From contig JBAZLV010000024.1 in NCBI GenBank assembly GCA_041650055.1, positions 1 to 34,304 of the forward strand: a stretch of 34,304 bases of DNA, given 5' to 3'. This document shows positions 23,188 through 31,598 of this stretch, piece after piece (position 1 is the first letter of the stretch; each line of letters begins with the position of its first letter). A program made the position numbers and the translations under genes. The stretch is from JBAZLV01 sp041650055 (GTDB lineage Bacteria > Nitrospirota > UBA9217). Under the pieces are notes generated by a model. The model was not told the origin of the DNA. It did not search any database and saw only the letters and a list, made by a program, of their open reading frames with translations.

Positions 23188-25530
23188 TTAGCTGCATTTT
23201 GAAAAACCGCAACCTCTACAAAACGCGCAGCCTTCTCCGAATTCCAGGAGTCCCCCGCAATCAGGACATTCCGGGCAAAGTCCCAGGTGGTTTCTGTTTT
23301 CACCCGAAGGCTGTGATGCATAGTCCATGAGCTGAGCAGCTGGTTTCTGTTTATGGTCATGGCGATGAGAACCCATACTTTCCTTGGTATAGCGCTCAAG
23401 TGCCCGGCCGATCGCATCCGGACAGGAAAGGATCGACCCGCCTTCTCCCCATGCCGGCGAGGGACAGCGGATTCCTTTTACCTGGCGAATGATGGAATCG
23501 AGGGACACCCCGGACCTGAGCGCAAGAGAAACCATCCGGCTTACGGCCTCAGACTGACTTGCAGCGCATCCTCCTGATTTGCCCATGGTCGAGAACACTT
23601 CGCAGATTCCTTCTTCATCTTCATTGATCGTGATGTAAAGGTTGCCGCAACCGGTCGGAATTTTCTGGGTCACGCCCTGGGTAAGCGACGGACGGTGCCG
23701 GGGCTTCTTTTCTTCCGCCAGCTCCGGCGAGGCTGATGCCACGGTAATCGCATGATTTGCTGCCTTGCGTGCTTTTTCCGTGGTCCCGCTGTGAAGCACC
23801 TGCTCATCCCGGGATCCGTCACGATAAATGGTCACTCCTTTACAGCCGAGCTTGTAAGCCATTACATAGACATTCCGGACATCATCCAGGGTGGCATCAT
23901 GTGGGAAATTAACTGTTTTTGACACGGCATTGTCCGTGTATTTCTGGAATGCCCCCTGCATCCGGATATGCCATTCCGGAGTAATGTCATGAGCAGTTAC
24001 AAATACTCTTTTGATATCTTCCGGAACAGTGTTGCTGTGACTGCATCCGCCGTGCTCGGCAATTTCCTTCATAAGAGCATCAGAATGAAAACCGCGTTCT
24101 TTTGCCGCGCGCTCGAACACCGGATTCACTTCAAGCAATTCAGCGCCGTCCAGCACTTTCCTGACAAACGTAAGGGCGAAAAGCGGTTCGATCCCGCTTG
24201 AACATCCGGCAATAATAGAAAGCGTTCCGGTCGGCGCAATGGTCGTGACCGTGGCATTCCGGACTGGCGGCTGACCAGGCTTGTCGTAGATACTCCCCTT
24301 GAAATTGGGGAATGCACCCCGTTCCGCAGCAAGCTCCTCGCTTTTTTTCCGGCCTTCATGGGTGATGAATTTCATGATGGTTTCACCCAGATCGACCGCT
24401 TCATCCGAGTTATAGGGGATGTCCATTTCAAGAAGCATATCTGCGAAACCCATGATACCAAGGCCTATTTTTCGGTTGGCGCGGGTCATGTCGGATATTT
24501 TCTGGAGTGGATACTTGTTCACATCAATAACGTTGTCCAGGAAATGCACGCCCTGGTGGACCGTATGTCGGAGCTTGTCGTAGTCGATGTCCTTCCCGTG
24601 CGGGGCAAGCATTTTTGCAAGATTAATGGAACCCAGATTGCAGGATTCATACGGAAGGAGCGGCTGCTCACCACAGGGATTGGTGGATTCAACCATCCCG
24701 ATGTGCGGCGTGGGGTTGTGCTGATTGATCCGGTCGATATAGATAATCCCCGGATCTCCGTTCTTCCAGGCCATGTTCACAATCGTATCAAACACTTTGG
24801 CGGCCTGCAGCTTTTTAACAACCTTATTATGGCGGGGTGAGATCAGCTCATATTCGCCGTTCTTTTCAATCGCCTTCATAAACTGATCGGTCATGGCAAC
24901 AGAAATATTGAAATTATTGAGCCGGTCGTTCTGCTGCTTGCAGGTGACAAAATCGAGAATGTCAGGATGGTCTACTCTCAGGATGCCCATGTTCGCGCCC
25001 CGACGGGTCCCTCCCTGTTTCACCGTCTCGGTCGCTGCATCGAATACCGTCATAAATGAGATCGGTCCTGATGATACTCCCTTGGTCGATTTCACTACAT
25101 CGTTTTTCGGACGGATGCGTGAAAAAGAGAAGCCGGTGCCTCCGCCGGATTTATGAATCAATGCGGCGTGCTTGACCGACTCGAAAATCTCGTCCATGGA
25201 GTCTCCGACCGGAAGGACAAAACAGGCTGAAAGCTGTCCCAGCTCCCGGCCTGCATTCATCAACGTGGGGCTGTTCGGCAAAAATTCAAGTGCGGTCATC
25301 AGCCGAAAAAATTCATCCGCAGTCTTCTCGATTTCCAGGGCTGATCTGCCATACGCCCGGTCTGCGTCAGCAATAGCTCTCGCGACCCGGCTGAACATAT
25401 CGGCTGCTGTTTCTATAACAACCCCTTCTTCATTCCGTTTCAGGTAGCGTTTTTCCAGTACGGTAAGGCAGTTTTCGGAAAGTCTGATGCTTTTGTTCGA
25501 CAAGGAAGGAGAAACAGATGCGCTTTTCAT
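23188..25530 (-). CDS. nrdJ: Adenosylcobalamin-dependent ribonucleotide reductase (class II)
   Basis: 780 residues with AAGGGG before the ATG. It reduces ribonucleotides to deoxyribonucleotides with a B12-derived thiyl radical, independent of oxygen. LPNSPTLMNAGR, SACFVLPVGDSMDEIF, GGGTGFSFSRIRP, the active-site STNPCGEQPLLPYESCNLGS (N-x-C-x-E) and FADMLLEMDIPY are classic. Near the C-terminus lies a TSCPD domain (GCGNLYITINEDEEG, GKSGGCAASQSEA), and the protein ends in a Cys-rich CPECPDCGG and CAFCRGCG that likely relays electrons from thioredoxin or binds zinc. It is monocistronic, between a terminator and an NrdR-controlled promoter. Confidence 0.96.
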   Translation of the reverse strand: MKSASVSPSLSNKSIRLSENCLTVLEKRYLKRNEEGVVIETAADMFSRVARAIADADRAYGRSALEIEKTADEFFRLMTALEFLPNSPTLMNAGRELGQLSACFVLPVGDSMDEIFESVKHAALIHKSGGGTGFSFSRIRPKNDVVKSTKGVSSGPISFMTVFDAATETVKQGGTRRGANMGILRVDHPDILDFVTCKQQNDRLNNFNISVAMTDQFMKAIEKNGEYELISPRHNKVVKKLQAAKVFDTIVNMAWKNGDPGIIYIDRINQHNPTPHIGMVESTNPCGEQPLLPYESCNLGSINLAKMLAPHGKDIDYDKLRHTVHQGVHFLDNVIDVNKYPLQKISDMTRANRKIGLGIMGFADMLLEMDIPYNSDEAVDLGETIMKFITHEGRKKSEELAAERGAFPNFKGSIYDKPGQPPVRNATVTTIAPTGTLSIIAGCSSGIEPLFALTFVRKVLDGAELLEVNPVFERAAKERGFHSDALMKEIAEHGGCSHSNTVPEDIKRVFVTAHDITPEWHIRMQGAFQKYTDNAVSKTVNFPHDATLDDVRNVYVMAYKLGCKGVTIYRDGSRDEQVLHSGTTEKARKAANHAITVASASPELAEEKKPRHRPSLTQGVTQKIPTGCGNLYITINEDEEGICEVFSTMGKSGGCAASQSEAVSRMVSLALRSGVSLDSIIRQVKGIRCPSPAWGEGGSILSCPDAIGRALERYTKESMGSHRHDHKQKPAAQLMDYASQPSGENRNHLGLCPECPDCGGLLEFGEGCAFCRGCGFSKCS

Positions 25531-25640
25531 AACAACCCCTTTACGGAATAAAAATATACCGAGGTCTGCTATAAAACTCCTGCAGACGTCCGGATGATCA
25601 ATGAACCAGAATTTTAATTGATGATTTTAATATCGGCGTG

Positions 25641-25695
25641 CCACTTCATTTAGTAGAATGTCGTAATTATAGCCACAACATATTGTGCTTGTCAA
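25641..25695 (-). promoter_or_regulatory. nrdJ promoter with tandem NrdR boxes
   Basis: TTGACA (25695-25690) and a perfect TATAAT (25671-25666) are 18 bases apart. The spacer holds CCACAACATATTGTGC (25673-25688), close to the NrdR consensus ACACWATATnTWGTGT. A weaker second box CCACTTCATTTAGTAG lies at 25641-25656, exactly 32 bases away, the usual three-turn spacing of NrdR pairs. NrdR bound here would block polymerase when dATP is high. The remaining bases from 25700 to 25901 hold nothing recognised. Confidence 0.75.
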
Positions 25696-25901
25696 ATAAA
25701 ATCCGAATTTTGAGCTGATTGAAAGGAAGTGCGGTTTAACCATATTTTATGCGGGTTTTTTGAGCTCATACATGTTTGGAATGCATCAGTCAAGGCCAAA
25801 ATAATTTCAGATGAGAAAAGACCGCGCCTGGAGCTTCTCTCTGCATTTATTCATATACGAATATAACATTTTTTTCTGTTTTTGGATCTATGATCATTTT
25901 A

Positions 25902-26378
25902 TCATCGCTCTTTTTCCCCTTTTTTGCAATACCCAAAGGGATGTTTTGTCTGATACTCGGCAAGTTTTTTCTGAACCTGTTCTTGCTCCTGAAGTGTCAG
26001 CGGTTCATATCCTCTTCCATACTGCCATCCATAACCCCAACGATACCATGCGGGGAACGCGGGGTGACCGCCGACACGAACACCATTATAGATAAGCCGG
26101 GCAAGGACTTTGTTCCCGGTTTTAAGAAGAATACATTCCTTCAGCAGCCGGTCTGCTTCCTTTCGTTCTGTTTCGGTGCCGCCTTTCCAATAGGAAATAT
26201 CATGGGCAAAACAGCAATCGCACCACAACCCACGATCCTCAACCGTACCATCAGGAAACAGGCTGCAGCCGTCGCTCGTAAAATTGTGCAACCCTTTTGC
26301 AGACAGGCAACCGCTTCCCAGAATGGTGAAAAACAGCACCCCTACGACCATCATAAGCCGGCTGAGAAAGATTTGCAT
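25902..26378 (-). CDS. Phospholipase A2-like lipoprotein
   Basis: 158 residues from the ATG at 26378 (GGAGG eight bases upstream). The signal peptide ends in ILGSGC (Cys24), a somewhat loose lipobox. TSDGCSLFPDG and WCDCCFAHDISYWKGG (His59, Asp60) match the calcium loop and the CC-x2-HD catalytic helix of prokaryotic phospholipase A2-like proteins, with ADRLLKEC following. It is likely anchored in the envelope. Lipase activity is inferred from the His-Asp dyad only. It has its own promoter, divergent from the NTase-fold gene. Confidence 0.72.
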   Translation of the reverse strand: MQIFLSRLMMVVGVLFFTILGSGCLSAKGLHNFTSDGCSLFPDGTVEDRGLWCDCCFAHDISYWKGGTETERKEADRLLKECILLKTGNKVLARLIYNGVRVGGHPAFPAWYRWGYGWQYGRGYEPLTLQEQEQVQKKLAEYQTKHPFGYCKKGEKER

Positions 26379-26399
26379 GGTTTTATCCTCCGAAAAAAG

Positions 26400-26427
26400 A
26401 GTATATAGATTTCGCCTGAAAAAGCAA
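26400..26427 (-). promoter_or_regulatory. Promoter of the phospholipase-like gene
   Basis: TTGCTT (26427-26422) and TATACT (26405-26400), 16 bases apart, lie 21 bases before the ATG at 26378. Confidence 0.55.
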
Positions 26428-26433
26428 TCGTTC

Positions 26434-26463
26434 TTGCTTGAGCAAACAGCGCTATGGTATAAT
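26434..26463 (+). promoter_or_regulatory. Promoter giving a nearly leaderless mRNA
   Basis: TTGCTT (26434-26439) and TATAAT (26458-26463), 18 bases apart. The ATG at 26471 is only seven bases past the -10 box, so transcription would start at or within a base or two of the start codon, and there is no Shine-Dalgarno sequence. Confidence 0.6.
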
Positions 26464-26470
26464 AGCACCC

Positions 26471-27217
26471 ATGAAAACGCTGGATATGACGGGGCTCGCA
26501 CCTGGAGTTGCAAAAAAAATAAGCCCGATGATCAATGAAATCCTTGCTGCGCATTCCGGCGATATCCACTCGCTTTATATTGTGGGAAGCGCAGTCATGC
26601 CGGATTACAATGAACATCGGTCGGACATTAACTCCGTTGTTGTCTTGCACGCAATGAATCTTGATTTTCTCGCATTTCTGGCACCGCTCGGAAAGACCTA
26701 TGGCAAAAAAAGAATCGCTGTCCCCCTGGTGATGACCCCGGCATACATCCGCGCCTCAGTCGATGCGTTTCCGCTCGAATTCCTGGACTTCAAATTGATT
26801 CACACGACCTTGTATGGTGACGATATCCTTGGTTCGGTATCGATTGAACGCTGTCACCTCCGGCTTCAATGCGAGCGGGATATAAAAACAAAACTTATCG
26901 GATTGCGTCAGGGATACCTTGCATCGCTCGGGAAAAAGGAAGACCTGAAGGCCGTTCTGGTGCAATCCATTGCCGGATTATTCGCGCTGTGTCGAGGCAT
27001 TTTGCATCTGGTCCACCGAAAACCGCCCCAACAGCGAGTTGCCGTCATTGATGCACTGAAGGCTGCAATTGGAATTGAACCAGAACCTTTACAACAGCTT
27101 CTCGAGATAAAGGCCAAAACCCTCAACCCGTCAGGACAGGAACTGCATAGCCTGTTCGGACGCTATTATGCCATACTTGAGTCTCTTGAAAAAATTATTG
27201 ATGACATCCCTGTCTAG
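26471..27217 (+). CDS. Nucleotidyltransferase-fold protein
   Basis: 248 residues from ATG 26471; a TTG at 26438 overlaps the promoter and is not used. SLYIVGSAVMPDYNEHRSDI followed by NSVVVL matches the GS...D-x-D strand of Pol-beta-type nucleotidyltransferases, but the second Asp is Asn, so catalysis may be lost. The C-terminal half is helical (AVLVQSIAGLFALCRGILHL), as in proteins pairing an NTase with a substrate-binding helical domain. It overlaps the TPM gene by 17 bases and opens the operon with TPM and LemA. Its target is unknown. Confidence 0.65.
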   Translation: MKTLDMTGLAPGVAKKISPMINEILAAHSGDIHSLYIVGSAVMPDYNEHRSDINSVVVLHAMNLDFLAFLAPLGKTYGKKRIAVPLVMTPAYIRASVDAFPLEFLDFKLIHTTLYGDDILGSVSIERCHLRLQCERDIKTKLIGLRQGYLASLGKKEDLKAVLVQSIAGLFALCRGILHLVHRKPPQQRVAVIDALKAAIGIEPEPLQQLLEIKAKTLNPSGQELHSLFGRYYAILESLEKIIDDIPV

Positions 27218-27974
27218 AATACGCTGTGCAGTTGTAGCTCTTGCTTTCCTGATCCCCGGGTTCCCTGCTTTCGGATCCACGCCCGAGCCTCCTGTAACGC
27301 CGACGGATTATGTTGTGGACCTTGCTGGAGTCGTACGGACCGATGCCAGGACCCGGCTGAATGCTTCTCTGCGCGAACTCGAGCAGAAAACAAGCGTGCA
27401 GATGCTGGTGCTTACGATCCAGAGGCTCGACAACGAGGACATTGCCGGTTTTTCTCTCAGAATTGCAGAAACATGGAGACTGGGTAAAAAGGGGAAGGAC
27501 AACGGCATTCTGATGGTCGTTGCCGTGCAGGATAGGAAATACCGCTTTGAAATCGGATATGGGCTGGAACCGATCCTTCCGGACAGCCTTGTGGGATCGA
27601 TTGGAAGAGAACACCTGATCCCGAATTTCCGGCGCGGCGATTACAGCGCCGGGATTACGAATGCGGCATTTGCGATCATGCAGGTCATCGCACGTCATGA
27701 AGGAGTGCAGTTACAGGCAACGCAGGGAATGAACCCCAGGGAGCAAGCCCCGGGAAAAAGAATTTCGCCAGTCACTCTTTTCATTTTACTGATTGTGTTT
27801 GGTCCTATTATTCTCGGCTTCTTTCGTGCTGTTTCGGGTTCTGGAAGACGATATCATCGCTCCGGATGGTGGGGAGGCGGATATGGAGGCGGAGGCTCCG
27901 GCGGTTTCAGCGGCGGATTTGGAGGCGGGGGCGGTGGAAGTTTTGGGGGAGGCGGCGCTTCCGGAAGCTGGTAA
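27201..27974 (+). CDS. TPM-domain membrane protein (YgcG family)
   Basis: 257 residues from the ATG at 27201; an ATG at 27168 is open but adds a hydrophilic leader before the signal peptide. The signal peptide ends near AFGS. The TPM domain spans about 30-170 (DYVVDLAGVVRTDARTRLNA, ETWRLGKKGKDNGILMVVA, FEIGYGLEPILPD, LIPNFRRGDYSAGI). A membrane helix (VTLFILLIVFGPIILGFF) and a Gly/Ser-rich end follow. TPM proteins face the periplasm and are implicated in membrane-protein quality control. The neighbouring LemA is its usual partner. Confidence 0.88.
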   Translation: MTSLSRIRCAVVALAFLIPGFPAFGSTPEPPVTPTDYVVDLAGVVRTDARTRLNASLRELEQKTSVQMLVLTIQRLDNEDIAGFSLRIAETWRLGKKGKDNGILMVVAVQDRKYRFEIGYGLEPILPDSLVGSIGREHLIPNFRRGDYSAGITNAAFAIMQVIARHEGVQLQATQGMNPREQAPGKRISPVTLFILLIVFGPIILGFFRAVSGSGRRYHRSGWWGGGYGGGGSGGFSGGFGGGGGGSFGGGGASGSW

Positions 27975-28019
27975 CAGGTATTTGCATACGATAATTTTTC
28001 ATAGGCACAGGAGGAATAC

Positions 28020-28598
28020 ATGAACAATGGTATGAAAGGAATATTAATTGCTGTTGCGGTCATTGTTTTACTTTTGGGAATCGTGGTTATGTGGGGCATT
28101 GGTCAGTACAATAACGTCATTACCATGGATGAGAGAGTGAAATCACAATGGGCACAAGTAGAAAACCAGCTGAAGCGGCGCTACGATCTGATCCCGAACC
28201 TTGTTGAAACAGTCAAGGGCTACGCGCGTCATGAACGAGGGACGTTTGAAAGCATTGCGCAGGCAAGGACAAAATACTTCCAGGCAGATACCGTTCAAGG
28301 AAAAATTCAGGCAGCCCAGCAGGTTGAAGGACTTTTATCTCGCCTTCTTCTCCTCAAGGAAGCATACCCGCAGCTCAAAGCGAATGAATCGTTTTTAAAA
28401 CTTCAGGACAGTTTGGAAGGAACAGAAAACCGGATTGCAGTCGAACGGAAACGATATAATGATACGGTGAGAGAGTTGAATACGTATCGCAGAACCGTAT
28501 TCGGCCGTTTCTTTGCTTCACTGGCTGGCGTGAATGAAGCTCTGTATTATGAGGTTCCCCAGGAACAGCGAGAAACGCCCAAAGTAAAATTTAATTGA
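28020..28598 (+). CDS. lemA: LemA family protein
   Basis: 192 residues with a strong AGGAGG. One N-terminal membrane helix (GILIAVAVIVLLLGIVVMWG), then YNNVITMDERVKSQWAQVEN, QLKRRYDLIPNLVETVKGYA and a coiled helical body (ESFLKLQDSLEGTENRIAV), and near the end RYNDTVRELN and FFASLAGV. These are the family signatures. Length is typical. LemA with TPM is a widespread membrane module of uncertain role. It is followed by a shared terminator. Confidence 0.93.
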   Translation: MNNGMKGILIAVAVIVLLLGIVVMWGIGQYNNVITMDERVKSQWAQVENQLKRRYDLIPNLVETVKGYARHERGTFESIAQARTKYFQADTVQGKIQAAQQVEGLLSRLLLLKEAYPQLKANESFLKLQDSLEGTENRIAVERKRYNDTVRELNTYRRTVFGRFFASLAGVNEALYYEVPQEQRETPKVKFN

Positions 28599-28606
28599 TT
28601 TTTCAC

Positions 28607-28646
28607 TGATCGGATGCAGTGCAAACCGGCATGCTGCATCCGATCA
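28607..28646. terminator. Bidirectional hairpin between lemA and the reductase gene
   Basis: TGATCGGATGCAG (28607-28619) and CTGCATCCGATCA (28634-28646) form a perfect 13-pair stem with a 14-base loop. On the plus strand a short T run (GTTTT) follows five bases later. It overlaps the stop codon of the convergent gene, so it may end both transcripts. Confidence 0.7.
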
Positions 28647-30293
28647 TCCTGTTTTCAATATCTCTTCCGGTTTTGTCCCTCCTGTTGTCGAAATTCTTCT
28701 GGAAATATCTTCAAATGCGGTCATGGCAGCAATTGATCCCTGTGCGACAGCTACGGCGATTTGTTTTGAAGCGCCGGTAATGTCACCGCATGCATATATT
28801 CCCGGTTTCGATGTCCGCATGGTTTGCAAATCAGTTTTGATATATCCCTGTTCATCCAGCTCAATTCCGAGCTGAACAGCGATTTCACTGTTCGGCACAT
28901 ATCCGATCGCCACAAACACACCGTTTACCGTCATTTCGGATTTTGAGCCAGCCTTGAGATTTTCAATGGTGATTGACCGGACAATAGTATCGCCCTTGAT
29001 TTCGCGCACCATTGAGTTCCAGAGCACGGGAATTCCGTTCTGTTTCAGGGTTTCCTGGAGCTGTACCTCTGATCGCAGTGTTTCTCCACGATGAATCAAC
29101 GTAACTTCAGCACCGAGATTTTTGAGATACAGCGCGTCCGTGACTGCTGTGTTTCCTCCTCCAACAACAACGACCGGCTTCTTGTCCTTATAAAAATAAC
29201 CGTCACACGTCGCACAGTAACTTATTCCTCGGCCATAAAACCGCTGGCTACCCGCAGCTTCAAGCGCCCGGTTGCCGACACCGGTAGCAAGCAGCAAAGC
29301 CTTCGTGATATACATCGCATGATTGGTCTTGATATGAATCGTTCCGTCTTCTTTCCGGTCACCTTCAGTCACAAATTCACCGATGTGAATTTCAGCGTAT
29401 TGCGCCGCCTGCTGGCTGATAAGATCAACAAGACTTTTGCCGCCTATCCGCATAAACCCCGGATAATTTTCAATTACCGGTGTAATGGCTACCTGACCGC
29501 CGAGATTACTTTTTTCTATCACGACTGTCGAAAGGCCTGCCCGAACCGCATAGATCGCTGCCGTAAGCCCTGCCGGCCCCCCACCGATAACAATAATATC
29601 CTTGTGAATGGGTTCGTCTGAAATCCGGGTGGAAGCAATCACCGGCTCCTTGAGCGAAAGAAGTGATTCGATGAACAACGGCTCCGGTTGGAGGCCAACA
29701 CCGGTGAACGTGTTATTGATAAACGTTTGCGGAACCGCAAGGGAACCGAGATTTTCAGCAAGATCCTGGTTCTCATAAATCTCGACAACCTCGGCAGATA
29801 TCAAGTCAGGACGCACAATCGCTGCAGAGAACGCAAGTAGAACCTGCTGCGGACAATACGGACAGGTTGGACTTACAAAAACTTGTATGGCTCGTGGTTC
29901 GTGAAGTTGTTCTTGTAATGCACGTGCCGCCTGTTCGCTCAACATTGCGCTTCCTCGCGAGGCAAAGAGAATGCCGGCAAGAAACGAGCGTGTTTCTTCG
30001 CCAAGCGGCGCGCCCGTGTATCGAAGACGATACTTGTCCGGCGCAATCAGAACCGTTGGTGAACGGGCAACATTGCTGGCGATTGATTTCTCATCACCCA
30101 CGACATGAAAGGTTATTTTCAGCTTGTCTGAAAGTTTCCCCAACGCTTCAAGAAAGGATTTGGTAATGTCATTGAATTCATCATGCATGCCTTGCTTGGT
30201 AAAGACTTCAATGAGCACATCGTTCTTCAGCTCCTTTAAAAAAGTTTGCTGAAGAGCTGATCTCATATCATCAGGAATGATATTTTCCGCCAT
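28644..30293 (-). CDS. Glutaredoxin-like/thioredoxin reductase fusion (AhpF-like)
   Basis: 549 residues from the ATG at 30293, two bases after the TAG of the gene upstream; a longer open frame to 30377 overlaps that gene. The N-terminal 215 residues are two thioredoxin-like folds; only the second has a redox pair, CPYC (144-147). The flavoprotein part has IGGGPAGLTAAIYA, the active pair CATC (360-363), VVVGGGNTAVTDALYL for NADPH, and YACGDITGASKQI. This is the order of AhpF/PDO-reductase proteins. No ahpC is adjacent. It probably passes electrons from NAD(P)H to thiol substrates. Translation is likely coupled to the hydrolase. Confidence 0.88.
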   Translation of the reverse strand: MAENIIPDDMRSALQQTFLKELKNDVLIEVFTKQGMHDEFNDITKSFLEALGKLSDKLKITFHVVGDEKSIASNVARSPTVLIAPDKYRLRYTGAPLGEETRSFLAGILFASRGSAMLSEQAARALQEQLHEPRAIQVFVSPTCPYCPQQVLLAFSAAIVRPDLISAEVVEIYENQDLAENLGSLAVPQTFINNTFTGVGLQPEPLFIESLLSLKEPVIASTRISDEPIHKDIIVIGGGPAGLTAAIYAVRAGLSTVVIEKSNLGGQVAITPVIENYPGFMRIGGKSLVDLISQQAAQYAEIHIGEFVTEGDRKEDGTIHIKTNHAMYITKALLLATGVGNRALEAAGSQRFYGRGISYCATCDGYFYKDKKPVVVVGGGNTAVTDALYLKNLGAEVTLIHRGETLRSEVQLQETLKQNGIPVLWNSMVREIKGDTIVRSITIENLKAGSKSEMTVNGVFVAIGYVPNSEIAVQLGIELDEQGYIKTDLQTMRTSKPGIYACGDITGASKQIAVAVAQGSIAAMTAFEDISRRISTTGGTKPEEILKTG

Positions 30294-30295
30294 AG

Positions 30296-30853
30296 CTATT
30301 TTATCCGCTGTGAAATTTTCTTGAATGCTTCTGTCCCTGCTGTCTTGAGAAACTGAAAGAGAACGGTTTCTGTGCAAGTAATCACTGCTCCGGCATCCCG
30401 CATGAATTCGATGCCGGTCTTTTCATTCTCTTCAGAGCGCGAACATGCCGCATCTTGAACAACGTGCGTTACTAATCCTTGATCAAGCAAAGAAAGAACC
30501 GTCTGGAGCACGCAAATATGCGTTTCCATTCCGGCAACAATGAGTGTTCTCCCTGATAATGTTTGTAAACGATGTTGAAATTCTGGTTCACGGCAACAAC
30601 AAAATGTCTTCTTTTCAATCGGCTGATACTGTGGTAATGCGGATTGGATCTCGGAAACAGTTTTTCCCAGGCCCTTTGGATATTGCTCTGTTACAATGAT
30701 TGGGATGTTCATCATGGTGGCAAGTTCAATGAGGTGCAGGCTATTCTTAATAACCAGTTCTTTTTTGGGCATTGCAGGAACAAGCCGTTCCTGTACATCG
30801 ATGATAAGAAGTACGGCATTGTTTTCATCAAGAAAATACTTTTTCACGGACAT
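30296..30853 (-). CDS. Isochorismatase-family cysteine hydrolase
   Basis: 185 residues from the ATG at 30853 (AAGGAG ten bases upstream); the frame is open to 30952 without a ribosome site. LLIIDVQERLVPAM holds the catalytic Asp, VTEQYPKGLG follows, EKKTFCCC the Lys, and VAGMETHICVLQTVLSLL the nucleophilic Cys with the characteristic cis-peptide. The D-K-C triad is complete. Members hydrolyse amides or vinyl ethers; the substrate is not predictable here, and YcaC-like or nicotinamidase-like roles are possible. It is coupled to the reductase gene. Confidence 0.88.
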   Translation of the reverse strand: MSVKKYFLDENNAVLLIIDVQERLVPAMPKKELVIKNSLHLIELATMMNIPIIVTEQYPKGLGKTVSEIQSALPQYQPIEKKTFCCCREPEFQHRLQTLSGRTLIVAGMETHICVLQTVLSLLDQGLVTHVVQDAACSRSEENEKTGIEFMRDAGAVITCTETVLFQFLKTAGTEAFKKISQRIK

Positions 30854-30893
30854 GGAATGATTACTCCTTTTGAGAATAGAGAGGCTGGTTTTA

Positions 30894-30922
30894 ATTCTAC
30901 CACGTTGATTTTGAGAGTGCAA
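30894..30922 (-). promoter_or_regulatory. Promoter of the hydrolase-reductase operon
   Basis: TTGCAC (30922-30917) and TAGAAT (30899-30894) with 17 bases between, upstream of the hydrolase ATG at 30853. Confidence 0.6.
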
Positions 30923-30937
30923 AAACAACTTTTTTGC

Positions 30938-30950
30938 TATAGAATTACGC
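30938..30950 (+). promoter_or_regulatory. -10 box placing the sigma gene start almost leaderless
   Basis: TATAGA (30938-30943) is followed by seven bases and then the ATG at 30951, the same geometry as at 26458-26471. No Shine-Dalgarno is present and the -35 region is weak (TTGAGA, 21 bases away), so this may be recognised with another sigma factor or activator. Confidence 0.4.
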
Positions 30951-31598
30951 ATGCATTCTGAAACAAATCAGCCGATTGAATTGTCTTATTCAGCAGAGCC
31001 GGAGAAGGTTTCTGCTGATCCCGACAGAGCTCTGGTGGCCCAGGCGCAGACCGGCGATCTTGGCGCTTTTGAAACGCTCGTTGCCCGGCATCAAAAGCAG
31101 ATGCTGAATATTGCATGCCGGCTGATTGGCGATTATGATGATGCATGCGAAGTAACGCAGGATGCATTTGTTTCAGCATATAAGCATATAAAAACATTCC
31201 GAAGTCAGGCGAAATTTTCAACGTGGCTGACTTCGATTACGCTGAATCTTTCGAGAAACCGGCTCAAGCAACTTAAGTCGCGCCAAAGCCATACGCCTGT
31301 ATCCCTTGATGATCCAATCAAAACAGATAACGGCCAAATGGTGATGGACCCGGCTTCAAAAGAACCGAATGTGCTCGATCAGCTTGTAAAGCGAGATGTA
31401 CGGAACCAGGTACAGCAGTGCATCAAAAAACTGGGCCCGGAATTCCGCGAAGTGATCGTGCTTCGCGATATGCAGGAAATTTCCTATGAGGAGATCGGCT
31501 CTCTTCTTAAGATGCCGCAGGGAACAGTAAAATCCCGTCTGTTTCGTGCACGCGAAATGGTAAAAAATTGTCTCAAAAGCGCTCTGGGAGAACTGTGA
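30951..31598 (+). CDS. ECF-type RNA polymerase sigma factor
   Basis: 215 residues. Region 2 is FETLVARHQKQMLNIACRLI, then DDACEVTQDAFVSAYKHI and FSTWLTSITLNLSRNRLKQL; region 4 is FREVIVLRDMQEISYEEIGS followed by LLKMPQGTVKSRLFRARE. This is the RpoE/SigW-like group. The stop (TGA) overlaps the ATG of the next gene, an anti-sigma factor, in the usual pair arrangement. It is probably released by envelope stress and transcribes its own operon. Confidence 0.94.
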   Translation: MHSETNQPIELSYSAEPEKVSADPDRALVAQAQTGDLGAFETLVARHQKQMLNIACRLIGDYDDACEVTQDAFVSAYKHIKTFRSQAKFSTWLTSITLNLSRNRLKQLKSRQSHTPVSLDDPIKTDNGQMVMDPASKEPNVLDQLVKRDVRNQVQQCIKKLGPEFREVIVLRDMQEISYEEIGSLLKMPQGTVKSRLFRAREMVKNCLKSALGEL

